From Variovorax sp. CF313 (GTDB taxonomy: Bacteria > Pseudomonadota > Gammaproteobacteria > Burkholderiales > Burkholderiaceae_C), in assembly GCF_000282635.1 (NCBI RefSeq), contig NZ_AKIW01000002.1, forward strand, positions 26,859 through 90,858: a stretch of DNA of 64,000 nt, read 5' to 3'. Shown here in pieces: positions 41,901 to 51,368 of the stretch. How positions within the stretch are numbered: the first letter of the stretch is position 1; every line of letters begins with the position of its first letter. Below the pieces are notes generated by a model. It worked only from the letters and a program-made list of their open reading frames with translations, had not been told where the DNA came from and did not search any database. The translations under genes were made by a program, and so were the position numbers.

Positions 41901-43325
41901 ATGACCTTCAAGGCCGATGCCGCCGCCGATCCCGTTCAAAAGAGCCTGCTGTGGCTCGTCGCAGTCGGCTTCTTCATGCAGACGCTGGACGCCACCATCA
42001 TCAACACGGCGCTGCCGGCGATGGCCGCGAGCCTCGGCGAAAGCCCGCTGCGCATGCAGTCGGTGGTGGTGGCCTATGCGCTCACCATGGCGATGCTGAT
42101 TCCCGCCTCGGGCTGGATCGCCGACCGCTTCGGCACCCGGCGTGTCTTTTTCTCGGCCATCGTGCTGTTCGCCGCCGGATCGGTACTGTGCGCGCTCTCG
42201 CACGGGCTGGGCCAGTTGGTGGCTGCGCGGGTGGTGCAGGGCCTGGGCGGCGCGCTGCTGCTGCCCGTGGGGCGCCTGGCGCTGCTGCGCACCGTGCCGC
42301 GCGGAGGGTTCCTGCAGGCGATGAGCTTTGTCGCCATCCCGGGGCTCATAGGGCCCCTGCTGGGCCCCACGCTGGGCGGATGGCTCGTGCAGTACGCCTC
42401 GTGGCACTGGATCTTCCTGATCAACGTGCCCGTGGGGCTGCTGGGTTGCATTGCCACGCTCAAGTACATGCCCGACCTGCGTGGTGCCGTGCAGAAGCGC
42501 TTCGACAGCGTTGGCTACGCGATGCTGGCCTTTGGCATGGTGGCGATTTCGCTTTCGCTCGACGGCGCGGGCCTGCACCAGGGCGGCGTGATGGTCGTGC
42601 TGATCTTCGGTTTCGCCAGCATCGCCGGCTACTGGCTGCGCGCCGCGCGCACGCCCGAGCCGCTGTTCGCGCCCTCGCTCTTCCATGTGCCCACCCTCAG
42701 CATCGGCCTGATCGGCAACCTGTTCTCGCGGCTGGGCAGCAGTTGCATGCCCTTCCTGGTGCCGCTGCTGCTGCAGGTGTCGATGGGCTATTCGCCGGTG
42801 CGCGCCGGTCTGATGATGCTGCCGATCGCCCTGGCGGGCATGGCCATGAAGCGCTTCGCCACGCCGTTGATCACGCGCCACGGCTACCGCAAGGTGCTGG
42901 TGGCCAACACCATCCTCGTGGGCTGCACGATGGCCAGCTTCGGCCTGACGGCGCCGGGCCAGCCGATGGCGCTGCATGTGCTGCAGCTGCTGGCTTTCGG
43001 CGCGGTCAATTCGCTGCAGTTCACCGCGATGAACACGATCACGCTGAAGGATCTGGATGGCAGCATGGCCAGCAGCGGCAACAGCCTGCTGTCGATGGTG
43101 CAGATGCTCGCAATGAGCCTGGGCGTTGCCGCCGCGGGCGCCGTGCTGACGGGCTACCACGGCATTTTCGGCACCGAGACGCCGGCGCACACGCTGGATG
43201 CTTTCCAGGCCACTTTCGCAAGCATGGGGCTGATCACGGTGGCTTCTGCGCTGATCTTTTGGCATCTGCCCTCAGAAGTGCGCGCGACACGCCCTGCGCA
43301 GCCGGAGGTTTCCGGCCAGGGCTGA
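41901..43325 (+). CDS. MFS multidrug-type exporter (DHA2/MdtD-like)
   Basis: The 474-residue protein has about 14 hydrophobic segments, as in the DHA2 drug:proton antiporter family. It opens with LLWLVAVGFFMQTLDATIINTALPAM, the motif common to EmrB/MdtD. It also shows SGWIADRFGTRRVF (motif A) and GLIGPLLGPTLGGWL (motif C, exporter-specific). It resembles MdtD in size. It lies between erpA and anmK in a region of otherwise conserved order. No regulator or EmrA-type adaptor is adjacent, so the substrate and partner are open. Confidence 0.9.
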   Translation: MTFKADAAADPVQKSLLWLVAVGFFMQTLDATIINTALPAMAASLGESPLRMQSVVVAYALTMAMLIPASGWIADRFGTRRVFFSAIVLFAAGSVLCALSHGLGQLVAARVVQGLGGALLLPVGRLALLRTVPRGGFLQAMSFVAIPGLIGPLLGPTLGGWLVQYASWHWIFLINVPVGLLGCIATLKYMPDLRGAVQKRFDSVGYAMLAFGMVAISLSLDGAGLHQGGVMVVLIFGFASIAGYWLRAARTPEPLFAPSLFHVPTLSIGLIGNLFSRLGSSCMPFLVPLLLQVSMGYSPVRAGLMMLPIALAGMAMKRFATPLITRHGYRKVLVANTILVGCTMASFGLTAPGQPMALHVLQLLAFGAVNSLQFTAMNTITLKDLDGSMASSGNSLLSMVQMLAMSLGVAAAGAVLTGYHGIFGTETPAHTLDAFQATFASMGLITVASALIFWHLPSEVRATRPAQPEVSGQG

Positions 43326-43331
43326 TCCGTT

Positions 43332-44456
43332 TCAGGCAGGGTAGATCGCGCCGAGCACCCGCGGCCCGCGGGCGCCGGTTACGCTGGCCAGGTTGCCCGC
43401 CTCGCGCCGGATGGTGGCGCGGGCCAGCCATGCAAATGCCGCCGCCTCGACCTGCTGGGGCGGCAGGCCGTGTTCGGTCGAGGCCGCCACGTCGACGCCG
43501 GGCAGCAGCGCGCGCAGGCGGTCCAGCAGGTGGTCGTTGAGGGCGCCGCCTCCGCACACGATCAGCAGGTTGCTATCTTTTCCATAGCCACTTACATCTG
43601 CTGCGCAGGCACGAGCGGTCAGTTCGGCCAATGTCGCCTGTACATCGGCAGGCGCCATCGCCACCGTGCCCAGCTGCGCGGCCAGCCAGGTCGGATTGAA
43701 CAGATCGCGCCCGGTACTTTTCGGGGGGGCCTTGGCGAAGTACGGGTCCGCCAGCATTTGCGCCAACAGATCGGGCAGCACCTGTCCGCTGGCGGCCCAT
43801 TGGCCGCCACGGTCGAAGGGCTGGCCCTGGTGGGTCTGGCACCAGTGGTCCATCAGCGCATTGCCCGGACCGCAGTCGAAGCCGAGCACGCTGATGCCGC
43901 TGGCCGCATTGGTGGCCGGCAGCAGGCTCAGGTTGGAGATGCCGCCGACGTTCAGCACCGCGACCGTCTCGTCGGCCTGTGCGAACAGCGCCTGGTGGAA
44001 GGCCGGCACCAGCGGCGCGCCCTGGCCGCCGGCTGCGAGGTCGCGGCTGCGGAAATCGCCTACCACGTCGATGCCGGCCAGTTCGGCCAGCAGCGAGGGA
44101 TTGTTGACCTGGAGGGTGTAGCCGACCTCGTCGAACTCGAGCGGCTGGTGGCGCACCGTCTGGCCGTGCGCGCCGATGGCGGCGACGGCGCTGGCGTCGA
44201 TGCCGCTGTCCGCCAGCAACTGGGCGACGACGCCGGCGTACGCCCGGGCCAGTCCGTTGCCCGCAAGTGCCGCACGGTGCAGTTCGTTGTCGCCGGGCGT
44301 GTTCAGCGCCAGCAGTTCGGCGCGCAGGGCCACGGGAAATTGCGCCGTGGCATAAGCCCGCACCGCGATGCGGCCGCCGGAAAAGTCGGCCAGCACACCG
44401 TCGACGCCGTCGAGCGAGGTGCCCGACATCAGGCCGATGAAGAGTTTGGCGGCCAT
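43332..44456 (-). CDS. anmK: Anhydro-N-acetylmuramic acid kinase
   Basis: AnmK phosphorylates and opens 1,6-anhydro-MurNAc, recycling peptidoglycan fragments. The 374-residue protein shows GLMSGTSLDGVDGVL at the N-terminus, GAHGQTVRH, the LNVGGISNLSLL phosphate loop and GFDCGPGNALMDHW. A segment around residues 285-300 (VSGYGKDSN) lies just before the conserved LIVCGGGALND strand. It is unusual and is encoded by a hairpin repeat. The gene lies 44 bases after the M23 peptidase gene on the same strand, a cell-wall pair. It converges with the MFS gene, leaving 6 bases between stops. Confidence 0.93.
   Translation of the reverse strand: MAAKLFIGLMSGTSLDGVDGVLADFSGGRIAVRAYATAQFPVALRAELLALNTPGDNELHRAALAGNGLARAYAGVVAQLLADSGIDASAVAAIGAHGQTVRHQPLEFDEVGYTLQVNNPSLLAELAGIDVVGDFRSRDLAAGGQGAPLVPAFHQALFAQADETVAVLNVGGISNLSLLPATNAASGISVLGFDCGPGNALMDHWCQTHQGQPFDRGGQWAASGQVLPDLLAQMLADPYFAKAPPKSTGRDLFNPTWLAAQLGTVAMAPADVQATLAELTARACAADVSGYGKDSNLLIVCGGGALNDHLLDRLRALLPGVDVAASTEHGLPPQQVEAAAFAWLARATIRREAGNLASVTGARGPRVLGAIYPA
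43572..43588. repeat. Short hairpin repeat inside anmK
   Basis: GCTAT, a seven-base pyrimidine loop (CTTTTCC) and ATAGC, lie in frame in anmK within a patch richer in A and T than its surroundings. Stem length and loop length equal those of the hairpin in rlmJ. It probably belongs to the same dispersed repeat family. Confidence 0.5.
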
Positions 44457-44500
44457 CTCTGGATCGGGTCTCGAGAGAGGTCGCCTGCCGCGCGGCGGAA

Positions 44501-45847
44501 TCAGTCGGCGCTGGCCTGGATGACCGAGAAGGCGGCTGCCAGCTCGGTGCGCGCGCCCACGGCGATGCGTTCGAAGGCCGGCCGCAGTGCCGCGGTGATC
44601 GGCGCGCCGCCTTCCTGGGCGATGGATGCCGGGTCTTGATAGACGCCGCCCACGCGGAATTCAAAGTGCAGGTGCGGGCCGGTGGCCCAGCCGGTGGAAC
44701 CCACCGCGCCGACCGTCTGGCCCTGGCTCACCGCCTGCCCTGCCTTGACGTCGATGCGGCTCAGGTGCGCATAGGCCGTCTGCTGGTTGTTGCGGTGATT
44801 GATGATGACGATGTTGCCGTAGCCGTTCTGCGTGCCGGCGAAATCGACCGTGCCGTCGCCGACCGAGCGCACCGAGGTGCCCGTGGGCGCCGCGTAGTCG
44901 ACGCCGTTGTGCTGGCGCCAGCTGTTCAGGATCGGGTGCATGCGCATCGCGAAGCCGCTGGACACGCGCGAGAACTCGACCGGCGTCGCCAGGTAGGCCT
45001 TGCGCAGGCTGTCGCCGTTCGGGCGGTAGTAGCTGCCCTTCTGGCCCGCGCCCGGAGGCTGGAACCAGACGGCCTGGTGGATCTTGCCGTTGTTCTCGAA
45101 TTCGGCCGACAGCACGCGGCCGCTGCGCAGCGCCTGCCCGTCGGCCTCGAAGGTCTCGTACACCACGGCGAAGCGGTCGCCCTTGCGCAGCGCACGCACG
45201 TCGACGTCGCCCGCGAAGATGTCGGCCAGCTGGCTCGCCACCGCATCGGGAATGCGCGAGTCGTCGGTGGCGGCGAACAGCGAGGTGCGGATGGTGCCGC
45301 TCGCCAGGCGCGTACCCGGCGTGAGCGTGTCGCGCTCGGTCACGCCGGCGAAGCCGGTGGGCGTGCGCTCGATGACGAAGCGCTTGAAGCCGCCGTCGCC
45401 GTCGGGAATCCAGCGGGCGCTGAGTTTCTTGAGCTGGTTTTCCTGCGTCGCCTCGGCCGTCACGGTGCGGCCGGCGCGCGAGAACAGCGCGTTGCGGGCT
45501 TCGACGCTGCCGCGCACGAAGGCGGTGGCGGCGGGGTCGGAGATGCCGAGGCGCTTCATCAGGGCTTCGGCCGTGTCGCTCGAACGGGTAACGTCGGTGC
45601 GGAACAGGGTGAAGCTGAAGTTCTCGAGCGATTCACCCTGGTCGGCGAACGACACCGGCGCCGTCGCTTCGAGGATCTGGTGGACCGGGAGGTCGGAGGC
45701 GTCGGGGCCCAGCGATGCCACCGCAAGGGTGCCGGCGCTCAGCAGCGCCGCCGCGATGAGCGCGGTGATCTGCTTGGGATACGTCCGGAATGTATAGGCC
45801 ACGCGAGAAGCAAGTAGCTCCTCGGCGGCAAGAATGCCGTTGATCAA
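44501..45847 (-). CDS. M23-family peptidoglycan endopeptidase
   Basis: The 448-residue cell-wall hydrolase has one N-terminal membrane anchor (about residues 28-50, QITALIAAALLSAGTLAVAS), then a regulatory region of about 240 residues. A LytM/M23 domain follows near residues 300-405 with the zinc residues His and Asp in MHPILNSWRQHNGVDY and HLH in GPHLHFEF. All catalytic residues are present, so it should cleave peptide cross-links in the periplasm. It precedes anmK and is divergent from tyrS, an order common in betaproteobacteria. Confidence 0.92.
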   Translation of the reverse strand: MINGILAAEELLASRVAYTFRTYPKQITALIAAALLSAGTLAVASLGPDASDLPVHQILEATAPVSFADQGESLENFSFTLFRTDVTRSSDTAEALMKRLGISDPAATAFVRGSVEARNALFSRAGRTVTAEATQENQLKKLSARWIPDGDGGFKRFVIERTPTGFAGVTERDTLTPGTRLASGTIRTSLFAATDDSRIPDAVASQLADIFAGDVDVRALRKGDRFAVVYETFEADGQALRSGRVLSAEFENNGKIHQAVWFQPPGAGQKGSYYRPNGDSLRKAYLATPVEFSRVSSGFAMRMHPILNSWRQHNGVDYAAPTGTSVRSVGDGTVDFAGTQNGYGNIVIINHRNNQQTAYAHLSRIDVKAGQAVSQGQTVGAVGSTGWATGPHLHFEFRVGGVYQDPASIAQEGGAPITAALRPAFERIAVGARTELAAAFSVIQASAD

Positions 45848-46031
45848 ACTGTGAATTCCAGCTCAGGTTCTGCAAATCCGTGCTGCAAGGCCCAGTACGT
45901 TCAGGGCGGCAGCAGACGGTGCGGAAAAAAGCGCCGCTTAGAATCCGGCGCTTGAAAAGTCGGGCTGAGTATAGCTTCGGCACCCCCAAAGTCAGCTAAA
46001 AAAGCCCGTAAAGGCCGAATCTGTTACATCC

Positions 46032-47240
46032 ATGAGCCTCTCAAATAGTGTAGGACGCGCGCTAGAAATATCCCTCCGCGGCGCTGACGAGCTGCTGCCG
46101 CAGGACGAGTGGGTGCGCAAGCTCCAGCGCTCCGAAGCCACCGGGACCCCCCTTCGCATCAAATTCGGTCTGGACCCGACGGCACCGGATATTCATCTGG
46201 GTCACACGGTGGTTTTCAACAAGATGCGCCAGTTGCAAGACCTGGGCCACACGGTGATCCCGCTGATCGGCGACTTCACCACCACCATCGGCGACCCGTC
46301 CGGGCGCAACAGCACCCGGCCGCCGCTGACCCGCGAGCAGATCGAGGCCAATGCGGCGACCTACTTCGACCAGCTGCGCCTGGTGCTGAACGTCGATATC
46401 GCCGAAGTCCGCTACAACTCCGAGTGGAGCGACCCCCTGGGCGCGCGCGGCATGATCCAGCTCGCCGCCAAGTACACGGTGGCCCGGATGATGGAGCGCG
46501 ACGACTTCAACAAGCGCTTCAAGGGCGGCCAGTCGATCTCGGTGCACGAATTCCTCTACCCGCTGATGCAGGGCTACGACTCGGTCGCCTTGAAGAGCGA
46601 CCTCGAGCTGGGCGGCACCGACCAGAAGTTCAACCTGCTCGTCGGCCGGCATCTCCAGCAGGAATACGGGCAAGAGCCGCAGTGCATACTCACTATGCCG
46701 CTGCTGGAAGGGCTCGATGGCGTCGAAAAGATGTCCAAGAGCAAGAACAACTACATCGGCATCAGCGAGGACGCCAACACCATGTTCGCCAAGGTGCTGT
46801 CGATCTCCGACGACCTGATGTGGCGCTGGTACACCCTGTTGAGCTTCCAGTCGCTGGAGCAGATCGCGGCGCTGAAGGCCGAGATCGAGGGTGGCCGCAA
46901 TCCGAAGGACGCCAAGGTCGCGCTGGCGAAGGAAATCACTGCGCGCTTCCACAGCGCGGCGGCGGCAGATACGGCCGAACAGGATTTCATCAACCGCAGC
47001 AAGGGCGGCGTGCCGGACGAGATTCCCGAGGTGTCGCTGCCGGGCGCGCCGCTGGGCATTGCCCAGCTCCTCAAGCAGGCAAACCTCGCTTCTTCGGCGT
47101 CGGAAGGCAACCGCCTGATCGACGGCGGCGGCGTGCGCATCGATTCCGCCGTGGTCAGCGACAAGGCCCTGAAGCTGCCTGCGGGCAGCTACGTGGTTCA
47201 GGTCGGCAAGCGCAAGTTCGCCCGCGTGACCTTGAGCTGA
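46032..47240 (+). CDS. tyrS: Tyrosyl-tRNA synthetase
   Basis: The 402-residue class I synthetase charges tRNA-Tyr. It has the HIGH-like motif HLGH (residues 55-58), KMSKSKNNY near residue 233 and the C-terminal S4 RNA-binding domain (about 340-402, RLIDGGGVRIDS). It has the shorter TyrZ-type size. The 184-base divergent region shared with the M23 gene should carry its promoter; I saw no T-box. It converges with the OmpA-like gene. Confidence 0.97.
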   Translation: MSLSNSVGRALEISLRGADELLPQDEWVRKLQRSEATGTPLRIKFGLDPTAPDIHLGHTVVFNKMRQLQDLGHTVIPLIGDFTTTIGDPSGRNSTRPPLTREQIEANAATYFDQLRLVLNVDIAEVRYNSEWSDPLGARGMIQLAAKYTVARMMERDDFNKRFKGGQSISVHEFLYPLMQGYDSVALKSDLELGGTDQKFNLLVGRHLQQEYGQEPQCILTMPLLEGLDGVEKMSKSKNNYIGISEDANTMFAKVLSISDDLMWRWYTLLSFQSLEQIAALKAEIEGGRNPKDAKVALAKEITARFHSAAAADTAEQDFINRSKGGVPDEIPEVSLPGAPLGIAQLLKQANLASSASEGNRLIDGGGVRIDSAVVSDKALKLPAGSYVVQVGKRKFARVTLS

Positions 47241-47248
47241 GCGCCCGC

Positions 47249-47869
47249 TCAGCGCACCTCGATGGTGACGCGCCGGTTGCGCGGCTCGTCCACCTCGTCG
47301 GCGGTGGGAATGGCCAGGTCGCGCTCGCCTCGGCCTACGGCCTCGATGCGGTTGGCCGGGAACTGGCGCTCCACGAAGAGCTGGACCACTTCCTGCGCGC
47401 GGCGGCGCGACAACTGGTCGTTCTGCTCGCCGCTGCCCTTGGTGTCGGTGTGGCCCGTGACCACGATGTCGCCGCCGCTGCGCGCCAGGGCAGCGGCCAA
47501 TGCCTCGGTCATGATCTGCTGCGATGCCGGGGTCAGCGTTGTGCCACCGATATCGAAATACACCGTGTAGCGCTGTGGCGGGGGCGGGCGCATGTCGAAA
47601 AGCGGCTTGTTTTCAGCCTGTACCTTGGCCGGATCGACCTGGTCGACCGCCGGGGCGCCGCTTGCGCCCACTGCGGCCGTGGCGCGCTGGTAGGGCTTGG
47701 AGAGCACTTCCTCGCCATCCTTGGCGCGCACCACCACCGCCGATGGCTTGCCGTCGGCCTGCGGCAGCAGCACCACCCGCGTGCCCGGCGTCGAACAGGC
47801 GGCAAGAAGCGCGGCTGCCAGCGTGGCGATGAAGAGCGATGCGGGGCGGGACCTGGAGGAGATCGTCAT
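47249..47869 (-). CDS. OmpA-domain lipoprotein
   Basis: This 206-residue outer-membrane lipoprotein has lipobox LLAAC (Cys about residue 25), a linker, then an OmpA C-terminal peptidoglycan-binding domain (about 100-206). It contains YFDIGGTTLTPAS, VTGHTDTKGS and NDQLSRRRAQEV, whose Asp and Arg bind diaminopimelate. Its start overlaps the stop of the FecR-type gene (ATGA), making a coupled pair. Similar FecR-OmpA pairs often sit with CHASE2-type sensor cyclases, but none is present here. Confidence 0.87.
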   Translation of the reverse strand: MTISSRSRPASLFIATLAAALLAACSTPGTRVVLLPQADGKPSAVVVRAKDGEEVLSKPYQRATAAVGASGAPAVDQVDPAKVQAENKPLFDMRPPPPQRYTVYFDIGGTTLTPASQQIMTEALAAALARSGGDIVVTGHTDTKGSGEQNDQLSRRRAQEVVQLFVERQFPANRIEAVGRGERDLAIPTADEVDEPRNRRVTIEVR

Positions 47870-48402
47870 GGCTTGCCGTCGGCTTGCACGATGAAGTCAG
47901 TGCCGCGGATGCCGATAGTGGCCGTCTGCGTTTCGACCCGGACCGCGTCGGGGTTGGTCTTGCCGATCAGGCCCGTGATCATGCGCATGGAGCCGCGCAG
48001 CAGCGAGACCAGCATGCCGCCCTCGTACGTCGTGCCGTCGAAGTGGAATTCCTTCAGGTCGAGCCGCGACGAGGGACCGACCACCAGCGTCGTGTCGTCG
48101 CGCAGCACCACGGAGGCGGACGAATCGGGGCCGGTCACGATGCGGTCCACGGTGCCCAGTGCATCGCCCGGGCTGGCGGGGCGCGTGGCACCGGTGCCGT
48201 TGAGCAGTTGCACGTTGCCGCGCACGGATTTCACGAAGCCCGCCTGGGGATCGGCCTTGGCCGGGGCCGCAGGCGCAAGCGCGGGTGCGGGCGAGGCAGC
48301 GGGAACCGCCACCGGGGCGGTCGAAGGAGTCTGGGCCTGCGCCAGCGCGGCCGAGCCCACAATGGCCAGGCCGCTCAAGGCGGTCACGAGTTTTTTCATC
48401 AT
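47866..48402 (-). CDS. FecR-domain periplasmic protein
   Basis: This 178-residue secreted protein has a signal peptide ending near AALAQAQ and a Pro/Ala-rich linker. A FecR domain (about 75-175) follows with VKSVRGNVQLLNGTGATR, DRIVTGPDSSASVVLRDDT and VETQTATIGIRGTDF, the family's landmark strands. No sigma factor or TonB receptor lies next to it. It is therefore of the stand-alone FecR class associated with envelope sensing rather than iron uptake. Two adjacent ATG codons (48402, 48399) can start it. Confidence 0.85.
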   Translation of the reverse strand: MMKKLVTALSGLAIVGSAALAQAQTPSTAPVAVPAASPAPALAPAAPAKADPQAGFVKSVRGNVQLLNGTGATRPASPGDALGTVDRIVTGPDSSASVVLRDDTTLVVGPSSRLDLKEFHFDGTTYEGGMLVSLLRGSMRMITGLIGKTNPDAVRVETQTATIGIRGTDFIVQADGKP

Positions 48403-48554
48403 CAGGGGGCTCTCTGCGAAACGGTGTTCCGCAATGGTCGCGAATATTAATGCGAAGGCGTTACATGAAGACACGGGGCCGATAATTCAGGCAGTTCTTG
48501 CGGCCTTTTACCGCTTTTCGTGTGGCCTATTGCCCAATTTCCGATGATTTTTAC

Positions 48555-49472
48555 ATGACGTTTACCCCTAAGACGCTGCTGCGCGTTTCCGTCGCCGTGG
48601 CCTTGATCACGATCGTGCTCAAGGGCCTGGCAGGCTACGTGACCAACTCGATGGGCCTGATCTCCGACGCGATGGAGTCCTTCGTGAACCTGGCGAGCGC
48701 CATGTTCGCGCTCGCCATGGTGACCATCGCCGAGCGGCCAGCCGACGACGACCATCCCTACGGCCATCACAAGGCCGAGTACTTCTCCTCGGGCTTCGAG
48801 GGCATCCTGATCGTCGGCGCGGCCATCGCGATCCTCTGGGTCTCGGTGCAACGCCTGCTGACGCCACAGCCGCTCGAGCAACTGGGCTGGGGCCTGGCGC
48901 TGTCGGTGATCAGTTCGGGCTTCAATGCCGGCCTGGCCTTCCTGCTGTTCCGCGCGGCCCGCACGCATCGCTCGATCGCGCTGGAGGCCGACGGCCGCCA
49001 CCTGATGACCGACGTGTGGACTTCCGCCGCGGTGGTCGTCGGCATCGTCTGCGTGCAATTCAGCGGCTGGCTCTGGCTCGACCCGGTGCTGGCCATCGGC
49101 GTGGCGCTCAACATCGTGCGCGAGGGCGTCAAGCTGGTGTGGCGCTCGTCGCAGGGTCTGATGGACGAAGCGCTCGACGCCGAGACCCTTGCCACCGTGC
49201 GCGCCACGCTCGACGCGTTTGCCGCCCGCATGCCCGAAGGCACGCGGCTGCGCTTCGACGACATGGTGACGCGCAGCGCCGGCCAGCGCCGCTTTGCCGA
49301 CCTGCACATGCACGTGCCCGGCCACTGGACCCTGCAGCACGCCGCCAGCATGCGCGACGAACTGGAGCAGGCCCTGATGGACGCGGTGCCCGGCCTGCGC
49401 GTCACGATCCAGCTCCTGCCCCTGACCATGGAAGCCCGCGCCACCCAGGCCGGCGAACATCACCCCCTATGA
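48555..49472 (+). CDS. Cation diffusion facilitator transporter (FieF-like)
   Basis: The 305-residue inner-membrane antiporter exports divalent cations such as Zn2+ or Fe2+. Six helices are predicted. The site A residues appear in [16 protein letters not shown] and [13 protein letters not shown], and the cytoplasmic loop [17 protein letters not shown] is highly conserved. A C-terminal cytoplasmic domain (about 205-295) supports dimerisation and metal sensing. Unlike the second CDF in this window (59769), it has no His-rich loop. Its stop overlaps the dtd start (ATGA). The ribosome site is weak. Confidence 0.9.
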   Translation: MTFTPKTLLRVSVAVALITIVLKGLAGYVTNSMGLISDAMESFVNLASAMFALAMVTIAERPADDDHPYGHHKAEYFSSGFEGILIVGAAIAILWVSVQRLLTPQPLEQLGWGLALSVISSGFNAGLAFLLFRAARTHRSIALEADGRHLMTDVWTSAAVVVGIVCVQFSGWLWLDPVLAIGVALNIVREGVKLVWRSSQGLMDEALDAETLATVRATLDAFAARMPEGTRLRFDDMVTRSAGQRRFADLHMHVPGHWTLQHAASMRDELEQALMDAVPGLRVTIQLLPLTMEARATQAGEHHPL

Positions 49473-49912
49473 AGGCTGTTCTTCAACGCGTGGCGAATGC
49501 GCGCGTCGATATTGCGGGCCGCACCGTCGGTGCCATCGATTCGGGCCTGCTCGTGCTGCTGTGCGCCGAGCGCGGCGACACCGATGCGCTGGCCGACCGC
49601 ATGCTCGCCAAGATCCTCAAGCTGCGCATCTTTTCGGACGACGCCGGCAAGATGAACCTCAGCGTGCAGGACATCGGCGGCGGCCTGCTGGTGGTGAGCC
49701 AGTTCACGCTGGCGGCCGATTCCAGCGCCGGTAACCGCCCCAGCTTCACTCAGGCCGCGCCGCCCGATGAGGGACGCCGGCTCTACGAGTACTTCGTGGC
49801 GCAGGCACGCGCCGCGCACCCGGTGGTGGCCACCGGCGAGTTCGGCGCCGACATGCAGGTGCACCTGCTGAACGACGGGCCCGTCACCATCCCGCTGCAG
49901 ATGGCGGCGTAG
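49469..49912 (+). CDS. dtd: D-aminoacyl-tRNA deacylase
   Basis: The 147-residue enzyme hydrolyses D-aminoacyl-tRNAs to stop D-amino acids entering proteins. It is full length. It shows the catalytic-strand motif SQFTLAAD (about residues 77-84) and the Gly-cisPro motif in LNDGPVTIP that rejects L-amino acids. It starts within the stop codon of the CDF transporter gene and so is likely coupled. It converges with ybeY. Confidence 0.95.
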   Translation: MKAVLQRVANARVDIAGRTVGAIDSGLLVLLCAERGDTDALADRMLAKILKLRIFSDDAGKMNLSVQDIGGGLLVVSQFTLAADSSAGNRPSFTQAAPPDEGRRLYEYFVAQARAAHPVVATGEFGADMQVHLLNDGPVTIPLQMAA

Positions 49913-49922
49913 CGGACGCCAT

Positions 49923-50390
49923 CTACTTGCCGTACGGGCTGCGGATGCCCAGCCCCGCGAGGATCTCGATCTCGTAGGCTTCCATCTCGTCGGCGTCGGC
50001 CTCGCTGGTCTCGTGGTCCCAGCCCTGCGCATGCAGCGTGCCGTGCACCAGCAGGTGCGCGTAGTGGTCGGCGAGCGTCTTGCGGTTTTCCTTCGCCTCG
50101 CGCGCCACCACCGGCGCGCACAGCACGAGGTCGGCCATCACCAGCGGGCTTTGCGCGTAGTCGAAGGTCAGCACGTTGGTCGCGTAGTCCTTGCCGCGGA
50201 ACTCGCGGTTCAGGCGCTGGCCCTCGTCGGCATCGACGATGCGCACGGTGATCTCGCCGTCGATGTCGAGCGCATGGCGGATCCAGCGCGTCACGCTGTG
50301 GCGCGGCAGCGCGGCGCGGTGGCGTTCCACGCCCTTGAAGCGCCCGAACTGCAGCGAGAGCGAAAGTGCGGGGAGCCTGGAGGCGGCCAT
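49923..50390 (-). CDS. ybeY: Endoribonuclease YbeY
   Basis: The 155-residue single-strand-specific RNase takes part in 16S rRNA 3'-end maturation and ribosome quality control. The zinc site is [11 protein letters not shown], and [15 protein letters not shown] is the conserved preceding strand. It follows phoL with a one-base gap, the pair being conserved in most bacteria. Confidence 0.94.
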   Translation of the reverse strand: MAASRLPALSLSLQFGRFKGVERHRAALPRHSVTRWIRHALDIDGEITVRIVDADEGQRLNREFRGKDYATNVLTFDYAQSPLVMADLVLCAPVVAREAKENRKTLADHYAHLLVHGTLHAQGWDHETSEADADEMEAYEIEILAGLGIRSPYGK

Positions 50391-50391
50391 C

Positions 50392-51348
50392 TCAGTGGCC
50401 TCCCGCGCGCTTGCGCTGGCCGTCGTAGGCATCGACGATCTTCGCCACCAGCGGATGCCGCACCACGTCCGCACTCGTGAAGTGCGTGATCGCGATGCCG
50501 TTCACCCGCTTGAGCACGCGCTCCGCATCGATCAGGCCGCTCAGCTGCTGCTTGGGCAGATCGATCTGGCTCACGTCGCCCGTCACCACCGCCTTGGCAC
50601 CGAAGCCGATGCGCGTGAGGAACATCTTCATCTGCTCGACGGTGGTGTTCTGCGCCTCGTCGAGGATCACGAAGGCGTTGTTCAGCGTGCGCCCCCGCAT
50701 GAAGGCCAGCGGCGCGATTTCCAGCGCGTTGCGCTCGAATGCCTTCTGCACCTTCTCGTAGCCCATCAGGTCGTAGAGCGCGTCGTACAGCGGGCGCAGG
50801 TAGGGGTCGACCTTCTGCGTCAGGTCGCCAGGCAGGAAGCCGAGCCGCTCGCCCGCTTCCACCGCGGGCCGCGTCAGCACGATGCGCTGCACGGCGGCGC
50901 GCTCGAGCGCATCGACCGCGCAGGCCACTGCAAGATAGGTCTTGCCGGTGCCGGCCGGCCCGATGCCGAAGGTAATGTCGTGCTTGGCGATGTTGTCGAG
51001 GTACAGCGCCTGCGTGGGCGTGCGCGCGCGCAGGTCGGTGCGGCGGGTGACGAGCATCGCGAGGTCGTCGTCGCCGTCGAGCATCGAGCCGTCGCCGGCC
51101 AGCGTGAGCTGCACCACGGCCGGATCGATGACGCGCTGGGCGATTTCGTACAGCGCCTGCAGCACGTCCATTGCGCGCTGCGCGGAGGCCTTGGGGCCGT
51201 CGACCTTGAACTGTTCGTGGCGGTGCGCGATCTTCACGCCCAGCGCTTCCTCGATGCGGCGCAGGTGCGCGTCCAGAGGTCCGCACAGGTGGCCGAGGCG
51301 CGAGTTGTTCAGTGGGGTAAAGGTGTGTCGCAGAATCACGCCGGACAT
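50392..51348 (-). CDS. phoL: PhoH-like ATPase (PhoL)
   Basis: This 318-residue cytoplasmic ATPase of the PhoH family has Walker [10 protein letters not shown] at about residues 130-138, Walker [10 protein letters not shown], and GDVSQIDLP. It has the N-terminal extension of PhoL rather than the PIN domain of PhoH2. The role is thought to be in RNA metabolism with YbeY. The ATG at 51348 is my choice, but a GTG at 51366 would add six residues. The promoter region is shared with the divergent ruvA, with 20 bases between starts. Confidence 0.92.
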   Translation of the reverse strand: MSGVILRHTFTPLNNSRLGHLCGPLDAHLRRIEEALGVKIAHRHEQFKVDGPKASAQRAMDVLQALYEIAQRVIDPAVVQLTLAGDGSMLDGDDDLAMLVTRRTDLRARTPTQALYLDNIAKHDITFGIGPAGTGKTYLAVACAVDALERAAVQRIVLTRPAVEAGERLGFLPGDLTQKVDPYLRPLYDALYDLMGYEKVQKAFERNALEIAPLAFMRGRTLNNAFVILDEAQNTTVEQMKMFLTRIGFGAKAVVTGDVSQIDLPKQQLSGLIDAERVLKRVNGIAITHFTSADVVRHPLVAKIVDAYDGQRKRAGGH

Positions 51349-51368
51349 TTCAAGGAAAAAGGGCACCC

